12,163 bases of DNA from Larix sibirica (GCA_004151065.3 NWUY0300007240.1:30902-43064), one strand, 5' to 3'; shown: positions 1-7,915, counted from the first letter of the stretch. The notes: generated by a model from the sequence alone, not told the origin. Numbers and translations are program-made.

Positions 1-640
1 TTTGTTCAAGCTAAGTGATCTCCCCCTGTGGAATTTCACATTTTGTATGTTAAGTTTAGAATAGAAATAAGTTAAATAAAATTGTTTTATTTTGAATTAT
101 ATTTAAAAAAAAATTACCTATATTTAAATTTCAAATTTGTATTTTATTTTTTTTAAAAGAGTTTTTTAATGAATATCAGTGAAAATATTACCGATTTTTT
201 TTTATAACCTAAATGAATCAATAATTTGTGAAAGCATGACACACTTTGCCCCAAGATAAATAAGTACCCAATCAAAAGAATATCTATGAGCCAAAAAGAT
301 TTTCGAAAATAAGTTTTTGGAGCTTGTAAAATCCACCCATAAATACAATACGGTGCATGTGTCCATTGAGTCAAAGGATTGGGTTTGTTCCAACTGTAAG
401 TTGAGAAAATCAAGGGGCTTGGATGCATCTAGTAGCGTATAACTAGGGTTTGAAATAAGGAGCAAGTAAAATTGTTCAATCTATTTCCTTCTTTATAGAA
501 GGAATCATCAATCAAACATTTTAAGGATGTTGAAAAGATGAAAAACCCTCTTCCTCATCTCCCAATATTCCAATGCAAATCAATCTCAACCAAGTAGTAA
601 TCTTGGAAAATTTCAGTGCCATGGTCCGCAACTAGAGCAT
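1..640. other. AT-rich stretch without a recognised gene
   Basis: I recognise no coding family, RNA gene or repeat boundary here. A minus-strand frame at 465-202 stays open for 87 codons, but its translation has no motif I know and its composition matches the surrounding AT-rich DNA, so I do not call it a gene. The right edge, about 540-640, may include the eroded N-terminal part of the hAT transposase that becomes recognisable from about 650, but no BED zinc finger can be made out. Confidence 0.5.
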
Positions 641-649
641 TTTTGGATG

Positions 650-1600
650 TAAAAATTCATACAAACATTGATGCATCAATGGGAAGCTTGTTTTTTCCAA
701 TGACATTCCATTTAATGTGTAGGTATACTTAATAAAAGGAGATGGTACATAACTTTGTTAACCAAGCTCTCAAAATAGATACACCCTCCCTAATTTTGTC
801 AAAAGAAAATTCTCAAATTCATTCAAAAGCTCATAATATTATAAAGATATGAAGAGATTCCAAGGTGTCAATTATCTCTCATGGTTAAATAGATATTTGT
901 TGTAGACCACTCATTATTATATTTGTTTCTAATCCACAAGGATCGTTATTAAAAAATTACATGACACTACATCAAAAATAAATTATGGACCATATTTGAT
1001 GGGACTCTTCAAAGAGGCCATTCAAGAGGTTAGGAAGAAAAATCTGGTGCATATTTTAAAAAAATGAAACCAATTGAGGATGAGTTCCTGAATACCTATT
1101 AGACTCCTTGTGTTGTTCATTACATGAAATTTACACTAAACCATATAAATAATATAAGATAAGTTGTCCCACACATTAAATGAAGGAAATATGTTGCAAT
1201 ATTTCATTGTTAATCATGCAACATCTATTACAATTCATAGAAAAGATGTCACTTTCCAATTATTTCAAAGTGTGGAAACAAGGTTTCCTTCCACCTTTAT
1301 TATGTTGCAACTGATTTTAAAAGGGAACTAGTTATTTAGAGAGATGGCCACTTCACTTGAGTGGCAAGGTGAAGGGATCTCGTTCTCATGATGCAAGTTG
1401 AATACTTTATCATCAGTTACTTATTTGATGGTTTTGGATGTGGGTGAAGGATAAAATTACACTAGTTACTCCTATTATTGATGCCTTTCACATATATTAT
1501 AAGGATAAACCATGCTTAGGGGATGTTTTTGAGTGCCTCAATAAGATGAGGGGCTACAAATTATTCTTAATGAACATTTTAAAATAGATAGTCAAATTGG
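650..1600 (+). pseudogene. Degenerate hAT-superfamily transposase (DUF659-type)
   Basis: This is a broken transposase of a hAT cut-and-paste DNA transposon. Reading through stops and frame changes gives the conserved blocks in the expected order: SLFFPMTFHLMC then KEMV (673-744), resembling the FF-x-IPFN block; VSIISHG-stop-ID followed by RPL (865-909), resembling the SIMSDGWTD catalytic-region motif; SNPQGSLLKN (928-957); YLMGLFKEAIQEV and NLVHIL (990-1060); stop-TPCVVHYMKFTLNHI (1100-1147), resembling the WTPCAAHCLNL block; ETRFPSTFIMLQ (1275-1310); and TPIIDAFHIYYKDKPCLGDV (about 1459-1518), resembling the PI-x-LR-x-DKP-x-G-x-VYE block. Frameshifts fall near 970-987, 1060-1070 and 1150-1176, and another lies between about 1310 and 1441. 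The C-terminal hATC dimerisation region is not visible after about 1600. Terminal inverted repeats and the 8-bp target duplication were not found. The family call is firm and the exact ends are approximate. Confidence 0.85.
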
Positions 1601-1605
1601 AGATG

Positions 1606-1632
1606 TAACACCTTTCTAATTAATGGGTGTTA
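1606..1632. repeat. Short inverted repeat, 7-bp arms
   Basis: TAACACC (1606-1612) and GGTGTTA (1626-1632) form perfect 7-bp arms around a 13-base loop. It lies between the hAT remnant and the left end of the possible LTR-like block. It may be chance in AT-rich DNA or part of an element terminus. Confidence 0.35.
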
Positions 1633-2499
1633 TTTAATATAGTTATTTAGGTAATTCTCTTTTGTTAGCATTCTTATAAATTTCGAAATAAAAATTAATT
1701 TCCTTAGCACAATTTCAAAGTACAATTTCAATAGCTCCACTATTGTGCATAATATATCTTATAAGCATAGTTTATCTATAGAAATTAATCAATTTGATAA
1801 TTTAAGCAACTTCTCACAATAATTTATACAATTTAATTAAAAAAACTCAATCAAAGAAAAGGGAAAATAAAAAGAAATTAATCTGAAACTATTTGATTTA
1901 GTAGTTCAAATCCTTCCCTATTGTTTCCCAATCTGGGATTTATCCTCCTAGCCAAACTAGGAGCTTAACTAGATTCCTAGATCTAGGAAACCTGTGGTTT
2001 TCTAGCCTCTAATATATTCGTGTCTCTAACAAAAACAACAACAAGTCAATAACTTTGTAAAATTCCTTTGTAATAGTTATAATCCCAAGCTCAGTGTTCA
2101 CAATTCAGTTTCCCCTCTCCAATGTTTTTCCCTTCCCAAAATCCTTAACCTTCCTCAATGTGTTAACTCCTAATCGTTCTCTAATGTTTTCTCTTATGCA
2201 TTTCTCCCGCCACCTTCCTAACCTTGGGAGAAGAGTGACTACCCCCAATCCTAGGAAGGTCCCATAATAACAAAATAATACCTTAAAACTTTCTTTAAAT
2301 CCTACCCTTTCCTACCCACAAATAAAATCTCGACCTTTCACCCAATTAGGTGTAAAATCAAATCAAATAATATCCTTCATAACACTTATGAAATCAATAT
2401 TCTAATGAAATGAAATTAAATCTTAGATGAGATGTAACTCAATCCTTAAGGGAAATGACGTAATTTACAAGCATATAATTAAATTTCTTACGACACCCA
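1624..2499. mobile_element. Possible solo LTR or non-autonomous element
   Basis: The 876-base block begins TGGGTGTTAT and ends CGACACCCA, so it has TG...CA ends and a perfect 7-bp terminal inverted pair (TGGGTGT/ACACCCA). It contains no recognisable coding sequence and is AT-rich with pyrimidine-rich tracts, and it separates the hAT remnant from the LINE remnant. LTRs commonly have such ends. However, the flanking 5-mers (ATTAA on the left, TCATC on the right) do not match, and no primer-binding site or polypurine tract is evident. Other readings are an unrelated transposon fragment or coincidence. Confidence 0.28.
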
Positions 2500-2928
2500 T
2501 CATCGATCGAATCGTTAATTATATTAATTGATAACTAATTTATTTTTAGAATAATACTAGTGTACTCATGCGGCGTATATATGCATAGCTAGGAAACACA
2601 TAGCTTGCATGTTACTAATAATAATAGTCACTTGCTCTAATCCATATTTCATGTATGTTCACATTCAAGCATGCATTATAGCAAAACAAGTAAACACAAC
2701 ATTCAATAATATTTACTAAGTCACAATAATTCAATACATATTTTACATCACACCAAAATTATTATAAATGAAAAAGAAAATGATCTAAACACAGAAGGAA
2801 TCAAGTACAAAATTAAGATCATATATCTTATTACCAAACAACATTCTCAACTAACTTTGAATCATCCTTCCTCCCTAGCTTAATTCCATCTTCCACGTCT
2901 TATCATTTTCTTTGTTACAGTACACTAA
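2500..2928. other. AT-rich non-coding stretch
   Basis: No coding family, RNA or clear repeat is seen. The LINE reading frame begins to be recognisable only at about 2935, so this is either the DNA into which a 5'-truncated LINE copy inserted or a later insertion that removed the upstream part of that LINE. Confidence 0.5.
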
Positions 2929-3180
2929 GTGTCAACTATATTGAACATTATTGCACATCAACTCCTATTGATTTCCCAAATACTTGAATTCCCATGTCTA
3001 TCAACCTCGACATTCTTCGAATATTTGAGAATGCCCATTTCACTTGGAAATATTATTTTATCTATATGGCAAGGGATTACAACCAAAATAAAATGTAGAT
3101 TCCAACAATGGGGATCTCAATGGTTGAACATTGCAAGCAAAGTGGTGCTCATCAAATAAGTCATGTCCACCCTACCAATT
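2929..3180 (+). pseudogene. Reverse transcriptase C-terminal fragment (LINE)
   Basis: The frame reads QILEFPCLSTSTFFEYLRMP, then SIWQGITTKIKCRFQQWGSQ, then WLNIASKVVLIK, a stop at 3157-3159 and VMSTLPIFQ. This is the well-known end of plant LINE reverse transcriptases: the YLGxP motif, a W-x-KI-x-R-L-x-W helix and the GK-x-x-LIKSVL-x-x-xP segment. Here YLGMP has become YLRMP and the serine after LIK has become a stop. The catalytic YxDD box should lie upstream and is missing. The frame opens at 2929 only with a GTG, which is not a biological start. Past 3180 the same protein continues in shifted frames, with KLQIYL-like and WWKQVLFKNYFNATRK-like stretches recognisable up to about 3460. Confidence 0.9.
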
Positions 3181-3490
3181 TTTCAATGTTCAACATGTTG
3201 CCTGTAAAAGGTATAATGAATCAAGCAACAAGGAAAAACTACAAATTTATTTAGCGAGGAGGGAAACCAAACACAAAAAAGTTCCATTTAGTCAACTAGA
3301 ACATAGTGCAATCTCCAAAGGACAATGGAAATTCGGATAATTAAGACCCAACACTTAAGAATCTAGCTTTAAGAGATAATGTCCTCAGGCATCTCATAAC
3401 TTGTAAAACGAATGGTGGAAGCAAGTGTTGTTCAAAAACTATTTCAATGCAACAAGAAAAGTGTCTCAACCAAGTTTTTCCCACTGTCAA

Positions 3491-3656
3491 GGGATCTCCC
3501 ATTTGGAAACTATGTAAGGTGATTATCCCCTTAGTACAATCCAATCTCACCTAGATTCTTCAAAATAGAAAGCGGGCTCTCCCATTTGGAAACTATGTAA
3601 GGTGGTTATCCCCCTAGTACAATCCAAGCTCACCTAGATTCTTCAAAATAGAAAGC
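3491..3656 (+). repeat. 83-bp tandem duplication inside the LINE
   Basis: Unit 1 is 3491-3573 and unit 2 is 3574-3656, directly adjacent and of equal length. By hand comparison they differ at four positions, about 95% identical. The unit encodes part of the LINE connector (GSPIWKLCKVVIPLVQSKLT in unit 2). Because 83 is not a multiple of three, the duplication by itself shifts the frame. A TAG at 3552-3554 is repeated at 3635-3637, so that stop existed before the duplication. Confidence 0.95.
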
Positions 3657-3879
3657 TTATAAAACTATGGGAATATGATATTATGGGACAACCTCCTCTC
3701 AAGCATAACCTCAACTTCTTGAGGCTTAGAGAATGTTTAGAGCTGCGTGGAATAAATACACTCTTTGAGTTATCGATTAAGGATAATGACAATTACTAGG
3801 TTGGTTGGAAGCTCATGTTCCCTCCTCCTCTTCTTACTCCTTTATATCATTCCCTTCTATCTTCTCTTTTTGGTTGCAC

Positions 3880-4195
3880 CCCTCTTGATTTATCAAATGT
3901 GTACTATAGGGGTTGGGGATTAAATGGCAGTGTTTATGGTGTCAAAGCTAGATATATAACACTACTTCATAAGCTGCCTTTGCCTCCTCACTTATGCATT
4001 TGGAACGGTATCTAGAAATGAGATGGTCTACCAAAGGTCAACATTTTCTGCTAGGCAATCATTCATGGAAGGGTGTTAACTATTGATAACCTGCATGGAC
4101 CTTTGAGGTGTGCCTTGTGTACTTCAACTTCTAAACCCCAAATGCATCTCTTTTTTTAATGCTCGTTTACTAATCAATTCTGGAAACTTTCCTTT
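3880..4195 (+). pseudogene. zf-RVT zinc-binding domain of LINE ORF2 (broken)
   Basis: The frame reads YYRGWGLNGSVYGVKARYI, then KLPLPPHLCIWNGI, then after stops DGLPKVNIFC, GRVLTIDNL, RCALC and QMHLFF-stop-CSFTNQFW. This fits the zf-RVT domain found between RT and RNase H in plant LINEs: the G-x-Y-x-VK-x-Y start, the LP-K-x-x-F-W core, the LT-x-D-x-L turn, and metal ligands in a C-x2-C ... H-x4-C arrangement (Cys 4109 and 4118, His 4145, Cys 4160). All four ligands survive. Stops at 4013, 4019 and 4052 fall where tryptophans are usual. Only about 80 bases separate the domain from the N at 4277, shorter than the usual linker to RNase H. Confidence 0.88.
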
Positions 4196-4276
4196 GAATA
4201 AATTGGTCAGATAATGGCCCTCCTTGATTATCCCATGGCAATTACATATTTTGGTTCGGACATTTGTTCGTATAAT

Positions 4277-4277
4277 N
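4277..4277. other. Single N, probable contig join or ambiguous base
   Basis: The N lies between the LINE zinc finger and its RNase H, where the usual linker and the first RNase H strand with its catalytic Asp (the DGA block) should be. The adjacent codons run into SGLAGVGGAIF, so sequence is probably missing here. A three-base AAT lies on each side. Confidence 0.5.
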
Positions 4278-4278
4278 A

Positions 4279-4677
4279 ATACATTTTTCTGGGTTGGCAG
4301 GTGTGGGAGGGGCCATTTTTTATCGTGGGGGAAGCAAAAAGAATGATTATGTTTGGGGGATCGGAAACAAAATAAACAATACTGTTGAATGGCTTGCCCT
4401 GATAAAAGGATTGGAAATTGCAATCAATATCGAAATAAAAGATTTGGTAGCCATCGGGGATTCGCTCTTGATCATCAGAGAAGCTCGAAAGATTATCATG
4501 AAACGCAAAATTCCTTCCACCAAAATCCAACATCTTTTCAAGATCCTCAGCAAAGACTTCAGCTCAGTCACCATTCTTCGTATCTTGCGCTCCAACAACC
4601 AGCATGTTGATTGGATGGTGAACAAAGGTGTGCTACTAGATCATGGGTATATTGTTCAAAATGATGAACCACCTTAA
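4279..4677 (+). pseudogene. LINE RNase H domain, open but N-terminally truncated
   Basis: This is an RNase H fold of the type that ends plant LINE ORF2 proteins and cuts RNA in RNA-DNA hybrids. From 4279 the frame stays open to the TAA at 4675-4677, about 130 codons. Visible motifs are SGLAGVGGAIF (the usual NPG-x-AG-x-GG strand), NNTVEWLALIKGLEIA with the catalytic Glu at 4387, AIGDSLLII with the catalytic Asp at 4459, and NNQHVDWMVNKG with the last Asp at 4609. The first catalytic Asp is lost at the N (4277). It is the best preserved stretch of the element. It lacks its own start, since only a TTG lies at 4294, so it was part of a longer polyprotein. It ends normally just after helix E. I do not regard it as an expressed host gene. 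Confidence 0.9.
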
Positions 4678-4880
4678 CAAACTTGGGTTCCCTAACCCAT
4701 TTCACACTTGGGTTTTCTCCCCCCCGATACACGAATCCCTAACCTATCATTTAATGCCTCCCTAATACATGGCTATACGTTTTGCATCATGGGTCCAATT
4801 GGCTCTCAGTTTTCGGGCTACATGCGCCATTTATGGCCTTCACATGGCCTTGTTTACCACCCTTCCCATTTCATTTCTCT
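4678..4880 (+). other. Probable LINE 3' untranslated remnant
   Basis: Between the stop of the first RNase H and the start of the second RNase H remnant lies pyrimidine-rich DNA (including a run of seven C at about 4721). I find no motif in it. Its position suggests 3' UTR of the first LINE. No poly-A tail is visible before the second RNase H begins. Confidence 0.35.
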
Positions 4881-5285
4881 CTCCGCGTTTGTCTTCTTCC
4901 TCAGGCGGTTCTCTGCAACTAATACCAAGCTGAAGTTTTTGCCATTTAACAAGGCCTAAAAATTTTGTACTCCAAACGAGATAGGGCCTTGGTCATCACT
5001 AGGGACTCATCTATTTTTTATTAAATAAATGTGCCATCCCATGGTTCCAATTGATGGCAAATTAGAAAGACACATCCAACAAATCCAAAAGGAGTGCAGT
5101 CATTTCGAAAGTCTCAAATTTTTTCATATTTAAGGGCCCAAAACTCATAAGCGGGACATCTAGCCAATGAGGCCTCCAAGCACTATTTGGGAATCCTTAA
5201 AGCAATAGGGTGCTCCACTATTCCCCAATTCCATAATCATTTGTCACAAGATCAAACCCATACTTTGCATGGATATCACAATTAA
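4880..5285 (+). pseudogene. Second, distinct LINE-type RNase H remnant
   Basis: In a frame different from the first RNase H the sequence reads LLPQAVLCN, stop, YQAEVFAI, stop, QGLKILYSKRDRALVITRDS. This resembles N-x-QAE-x-x-A ... GL ... ALVIGDS, with the catalytic Glu at 4932 and Asp at 5004; the Gly before that Asp has become Arg. A shifted frame continues with LERHIQQIQKECSHFESLKF (from 5062). The first frame returns with LRAQNS-stop-AGHLANEASKHYLG (5130-5192), resembling the R-x-x-N-x-x-AD-x-LANEA terminal helix, and ends at a TAA at 5283. No zinc finger or RT precedes it, so it is the 5'-truncated tail of another LINE copy, joined to or inserted at the end of the first. Its last part is caught in the 300-bp duplication. 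Confidence 0.75.
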
Positions 5286-5763
5286 TGGTACGTTGAAAAA
5301 TATACTCATTATGATAAGGTATGATTCAAGTCTCATAACATCCCAAGTAGCTATCCACACTCTAGAATTAATGGAGGAGAAACTAGATATAAAAAAAAAT
5401 CCCTCTTTATTTGACAAAGTTGGGATAATAGAATTTACAAATAAAAACTTCGCTTGTAGTGTCNCAATGAGGCCTCCAAGCACTATTTGGGAATCCTTAA
5501 AGCAATAGGGTGCTCCACTATTCCCCAATTCCATAATCATTTGTCACAAGATCAAACCCATACTTTGCATGGATATCACAATTAATGGTACGTTGAAAAA
5601 TATACTCATTATGATAAGGTATGATTCAAGTCTCATAACATCCCAAGTAGCTATCCACACTCTAGAATTAATGGAGGAGAAACTAGATATAAAAAAAAAT
5701 CCCTCTTTATTTGACAAAGTTGGGATAATAGAATTTACAAATAAAAACTTCGCTTGTAGTGTC
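5165..5763 (+). repeat. Perfect 299-bp direct repeat around an N
   Basis: Positions 5165-5463 and 5465-5763 are identical by line-by-line comparison, with N at 5464 standing exactly where C is found at 5164 and 5764. The period is 300. The repeat contains the end of the second RNase H remnant and a short open frame beginning at the ATG at 5269 or 5569, whose product I do not recognise. Perfect identity in otherwise heavily decayed DNA, plus an N at the junction, points to two overlapping contig ends placed in a row without merging. A very recent tandem duplication is the alternative. Confidence 0.95.
5464..5464. other. N at the junction of the 300-bp repeat
   Basis: This is a probable contig junction. 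Each unit matches the other on the far side of the N, so the N is best read as a gap placeholder. If so, one copy of about 300 bases is redundant. Confidence 0.7.
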
Positions 5764-5764
5764 C

Positions 5765-6185
5765 GAAATTTTATTCTAAGAGAGATATGCCACTTATGAT
5801 TAATCTAGGTCCGTTATTTGATTAGTATTCCACCTTTCCTTTATGGCGTGTTTGTGGTTTCTATTCTTGTCCAAATTTATGTTACTCAATTGTGGAATTG
5901 AATCAATCTAGTAGTGAGAAGTGGATTTGTACACTTGTTAAAAAGGGGCACGATTGGAATGAAACCCTATTCATTGCATGGAAAATCAATTATGGAGAGG
6001 AAAGGCATGTTCTTGGATGTTTTGTAAAGAAATATGTCAAAATGTTTAGTTTTGTATATTCAAGTTTTTATTGGTTTACTAGGAAAATTTCAAAAAACCA
6101 ATCCAGAGGTCAATTGTGGTTACTCAGTTTGTTGGGTTTCAATTATATCCCCTTTTGGTTATCATGCACAATCACTACTGATTTG
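5765..6185. other. Unrecognised stretch with one open frame
   Basis: A plus-strand frame from 5892 to 6212 is open for 106 codons. Its first two thirds, including GHDWNETLFIAWKINYGEER, match no family I know. Its end overlaps the region where copia-like motifs begin in another frame. It may belong to the same eroded retroelement or be chance. I do not call a gene. Confidence 0.35.
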
Positions 6186-6189
6186 GACA

Positions 6190-6450
6190 CTGCCCATGCT
6201 ACGAGTTTCTAGATGTCCACAAATTTCTCCACATGCATGAGGATTTAATAGCAAACAATAGGACCTCCATCTTCTCATCCACAAGCAAAATTCACACCCA
6301 AGAGGAAATCACAATATAGAATATGCAATAGCTATGGAAACTTTATTGCAAACGAGTAGGTATGTTTTTTTAGATTTATCAATTGATGTGTATTTCAAAA
6401 GATATTTTGTTTTATGAGTATTTCTTAAGCTCTATACTAAAAAACTATAA
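6190..6450 (+). pseudogene. Probable Ty1-copia integrase-tail remnant
   Basis: Short pieces in changing frames line up, in order, with the segment after the integrase core of plant Ty1-copia polyproteins. They are LPMLRVSRCP (6190-6219, compare the H-x-RVFGC block), SHPQAKFTPKRKS (6273-6311, compare SHR-x-KF-x-PR), SYGN (about 6330), YVFLDLSIDVYF (6361-6396, compare KGY-x-x-x-DL) and ISKDILFYEYFLSSI (6392-6436, compare VSRDV-x-FHE-x-x-FP). Each piece alone is weak; the order and spacing carry the call. At least two frameshifts separate them. No protease, RT or LTR of this element was found in the window. The segment is non-functional. Confidence 0.5.
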
Positions 6451-6459
6451 CGCCTCTGC

Positions 6460-7206
6460 AAAGGATAGAAAATCTTTTTTGGTAGTCATGCAAAAAAAAA
6501 TTAGACAACTTTTGAAGTTAAAGCTAGGGTATTGTTCCCTCTTTTGCTTGTATTATTATGCTAACCAATGCAGCTCCAACACTTTTTTAATACAAATACA
6601 TGGTCATTTCTGTCCAAAAAAAAAAACATTATTCACTTGACCACTATAGCTAATTACATAAATCCTACTTTAATTGTTGTTGCAAAAGTTGTGCACAAAG
6701 TTTTTCTTTGATGTAGGTGTCCCAAACTCATTTTTTTTAATCACCAAAATTCTTTAGATACGCTATAATTGAAAGAAATTCTATCCCATAATGTGTTTGC
6801 ATTCACATGAGACAATGTTTACCAAAAAGATAGGGTTGAAAGTTCAATCATTAAAATTAGAAACACAATTGCCTCTAGATTTAACATTCTAATAAATTAT
6901 AATGAAATTCAAATTCAAAATTGAAGTTGTGAATGGTGATAAATTTCTAGAACAATTCTAGTAGGAAAATGTCTCATTTTGTTCCAAAGGGCATGCAACC
7001 ACTAGAAACTTGGAAAGAAAGTTTGAATTGTTCTAATTATTTGAATATGGTTGGTACATTTGCACTCTTCCTTCATTGCATGCTCACTTTGATGATAAAC
7101 CATTTACTGTTTTTCAAAGATTTCTAATAGCATGCATTATTGTACTTGCACAATTTTAATTTCTCAATAATTCATTAGCCAAATATAAAAATAATTGAAA
7201 TTTGTG
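6460..7206. other. AT-rich stretch without a recognised feature
   Basis: The frame opened by the copia-like remnant runs to 6640 but loses any resemblance after about 6450. The rest shows no coding motif, RNA or clear repeat boundary until the ~710-bp repeat starts at 7207. Confidence 0.5.
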
Positions 7207-7370
7207 AATTGGATCTAACTCAAGTGGTCGTGGAATGGAATGTTATCCTCCCCACCTAGGTTCTATTCCCATAAGTGACATGTTGAGCTCATAATGAGTA
7301 TATTGTTGTAACATATTGAGGGGAAGTGGATGGGGGTTTGCCTCAGATATTTACTTTTAAAAAATTGAAG
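7207..7370 (+). repeat. tRNA-derived SINE-like head 1, copy 1
   Basis: An A-box-like TAACTCAAGTGG (7216-7227) and a B-box-like GGTTCTATTCC (7259-7269; 10 of 11 match GGTTCGANNCC) are spaced as in an internal RNA polymerase III promoter. A non-tRNA body and a TTTTAAAAAA run follow (about 7352-7362). This is the normal plan of plant tRNA-derived SINEs. The exact 3' end is not certain because homology between the two copies continues past it. Confidence 0.6.
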
Positions 7371-7452
7371 AAAGGTAAATCAAACAAAGTTGGTTTTATC
7401 TCCGAATTTCAATTAAAATTAGTGAAAAACACAATTTACATTATTTACATAA

Positions 7453-7508
7453 GAGCAAGAGTGGTTGAGTATTGTGAATTGCAAGTAGGGGGTCATAGGA
7501 TCAAATAC
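7453..7508 (+). repeat. Second tRNA-like head inside the repeat, copy 1
   Basis: GAGCAAGAGTGG (7453-7464) resembles an A box of the Leu/Ser type and GGATCAAATAC (7498-7508) matches 8 of 11 B-box positions. The spacing suits a pol III promoter. It differs from head 1, so it may be a second SINE fused behind the first. It is weaker than head 1 and could be chance. Confidence 0.4.
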
Positions 7509-7649
7509 CCCATTGGATGTCTCTGTGAATATCACGGGCCTCACTCAATGTCTTCACCAATACTACCATCCTTTTTTGAATCAACAAAAGTGCTCAAAAC
7601 ATTTCACTAATTTTTAAAATATTTTTTACCTTTTAAAATTATTTGATAA

Positions 7650-7695
7650 TTTACACCTTTATTTATTTATTTTATTTTATTTTTATAATTTTAGG
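7650..7695. repeat. AT-rich low-complexity tract (ATTT)n
   Basis: Runs of ATTT/ATTTT inside the ~710-bp repeat recur at the matching place in copy 2 (about 9507-9545), so the tract belongs to the element and not to the locus. Confidence 0.7.
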
Positions 7696-7914
7696 GAACT
7701 TAATATTACTTTGACCTAAATGTCCACGATTTCAAATGCTTTACTCTCCACTTTGGATTTTTCAATCACATTATGAAAAATTACCAAAAAAATATATCTT
7801 TGAAAAAACAATATGTTTTTCCAAAAAATAGAAGTCCCTTTTTATTACCTTTGAGAAATAAAAACGCATTCCTTAGGTGCTTAAAGCACAAATATACAAT
7901 GTTTATAGAGCTGC

Positions 7915-7915
7915 N
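7915..7915. other. N at the exact end of repeat copy 1
   Basis: Homology between the two ~710-bp repeats stops at this base. Copy 2 continues past its own CTGC with CTTGTAAGG, while here unrelated DNA follows the N. An assembly that broke at a multicopy repeat and was joined with one N explains this well. Confidence 0.6.

Larger units (their letters stand above)
2929..4677 (+). mobile_element. 5'-truncated, decayed plant LINE ORF2 tail
   Basis: This is a remnant of a non-LTR retrotransposon whose ORF2 normally copies its own RNA at the genomic target site. Three parts lie in the usual order on one strand: the end of the reverse transcriptase (2929-3180), a connector with an 83-bp internal duplication (3180-3880) and a zf-RVT zinc finger (3880-4195), followed by an RNase H domain (4279-4677). 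The endonuclease and the catalytic palm of the RT are absent, as in the 5'-truncated copies typical of LINEs, although the boundary could also reflect a later insertion. There are many stops and frameshifts, and an N at 4277 lies between zinc finger and RNase H. Domain order and motifs make the class call secure; the subfamily is not determined. Confidence 0.93.
7207..7914 (+). repeat. ~710-bp dispersed repeat, copy 1 (SINE-like)
   Basis: This is a direct repeat of 9059-9768, offset by about 1852 bases. It starts at AATTGGATCT and ends at CTGC immediately before the N at 7915. It carries two tRNA-like heads and an AT-rich tail (about 7610-7700). A plus-strand open frame at 7326-7610 exists in both copies, but the DNA around it is equally conserved in non-coding parts, so I do not call it a gene. 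The copies share no TG...CA ends, no primer-binding site and no polypurine tract, so an LTR pair is unlikely. Dispersed insertion of a SINE-derived composite element, or local segmental duplication, fits better. Confidence 0.85.

Noticed and set aside
202-465. 87-codon minus-strand open frame near the left edge
   Set aside because: No recognisable motif, no start context or neighbour to support it, and composition expected from chance in AT-rich DNA.
4294-4677. The open RNase H frame as an active host RNase H gene
   Set aside because: It lacks the first catalytic Asp and a proper start, and it directly follows a LINE zinc finger. It is the least damaged part of a dead element.
5269-5799. Open frames starting MDITINGTL (5269 and 5569) as genes
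   Set aside because: They are the same sequence seen twice because of the duplicated 299 bases. Neither shows a known motif, and they lie at the decayed end of a LINE-type RNase H remnant.
7216-7269. Functional tRNA gene at the A/B box pair
   Set aside because: The sequence does not close into a plausible tRNA cloverleaf with an acceptor stem, and a non-tRNA body follows directly. A SINE head is the better call.
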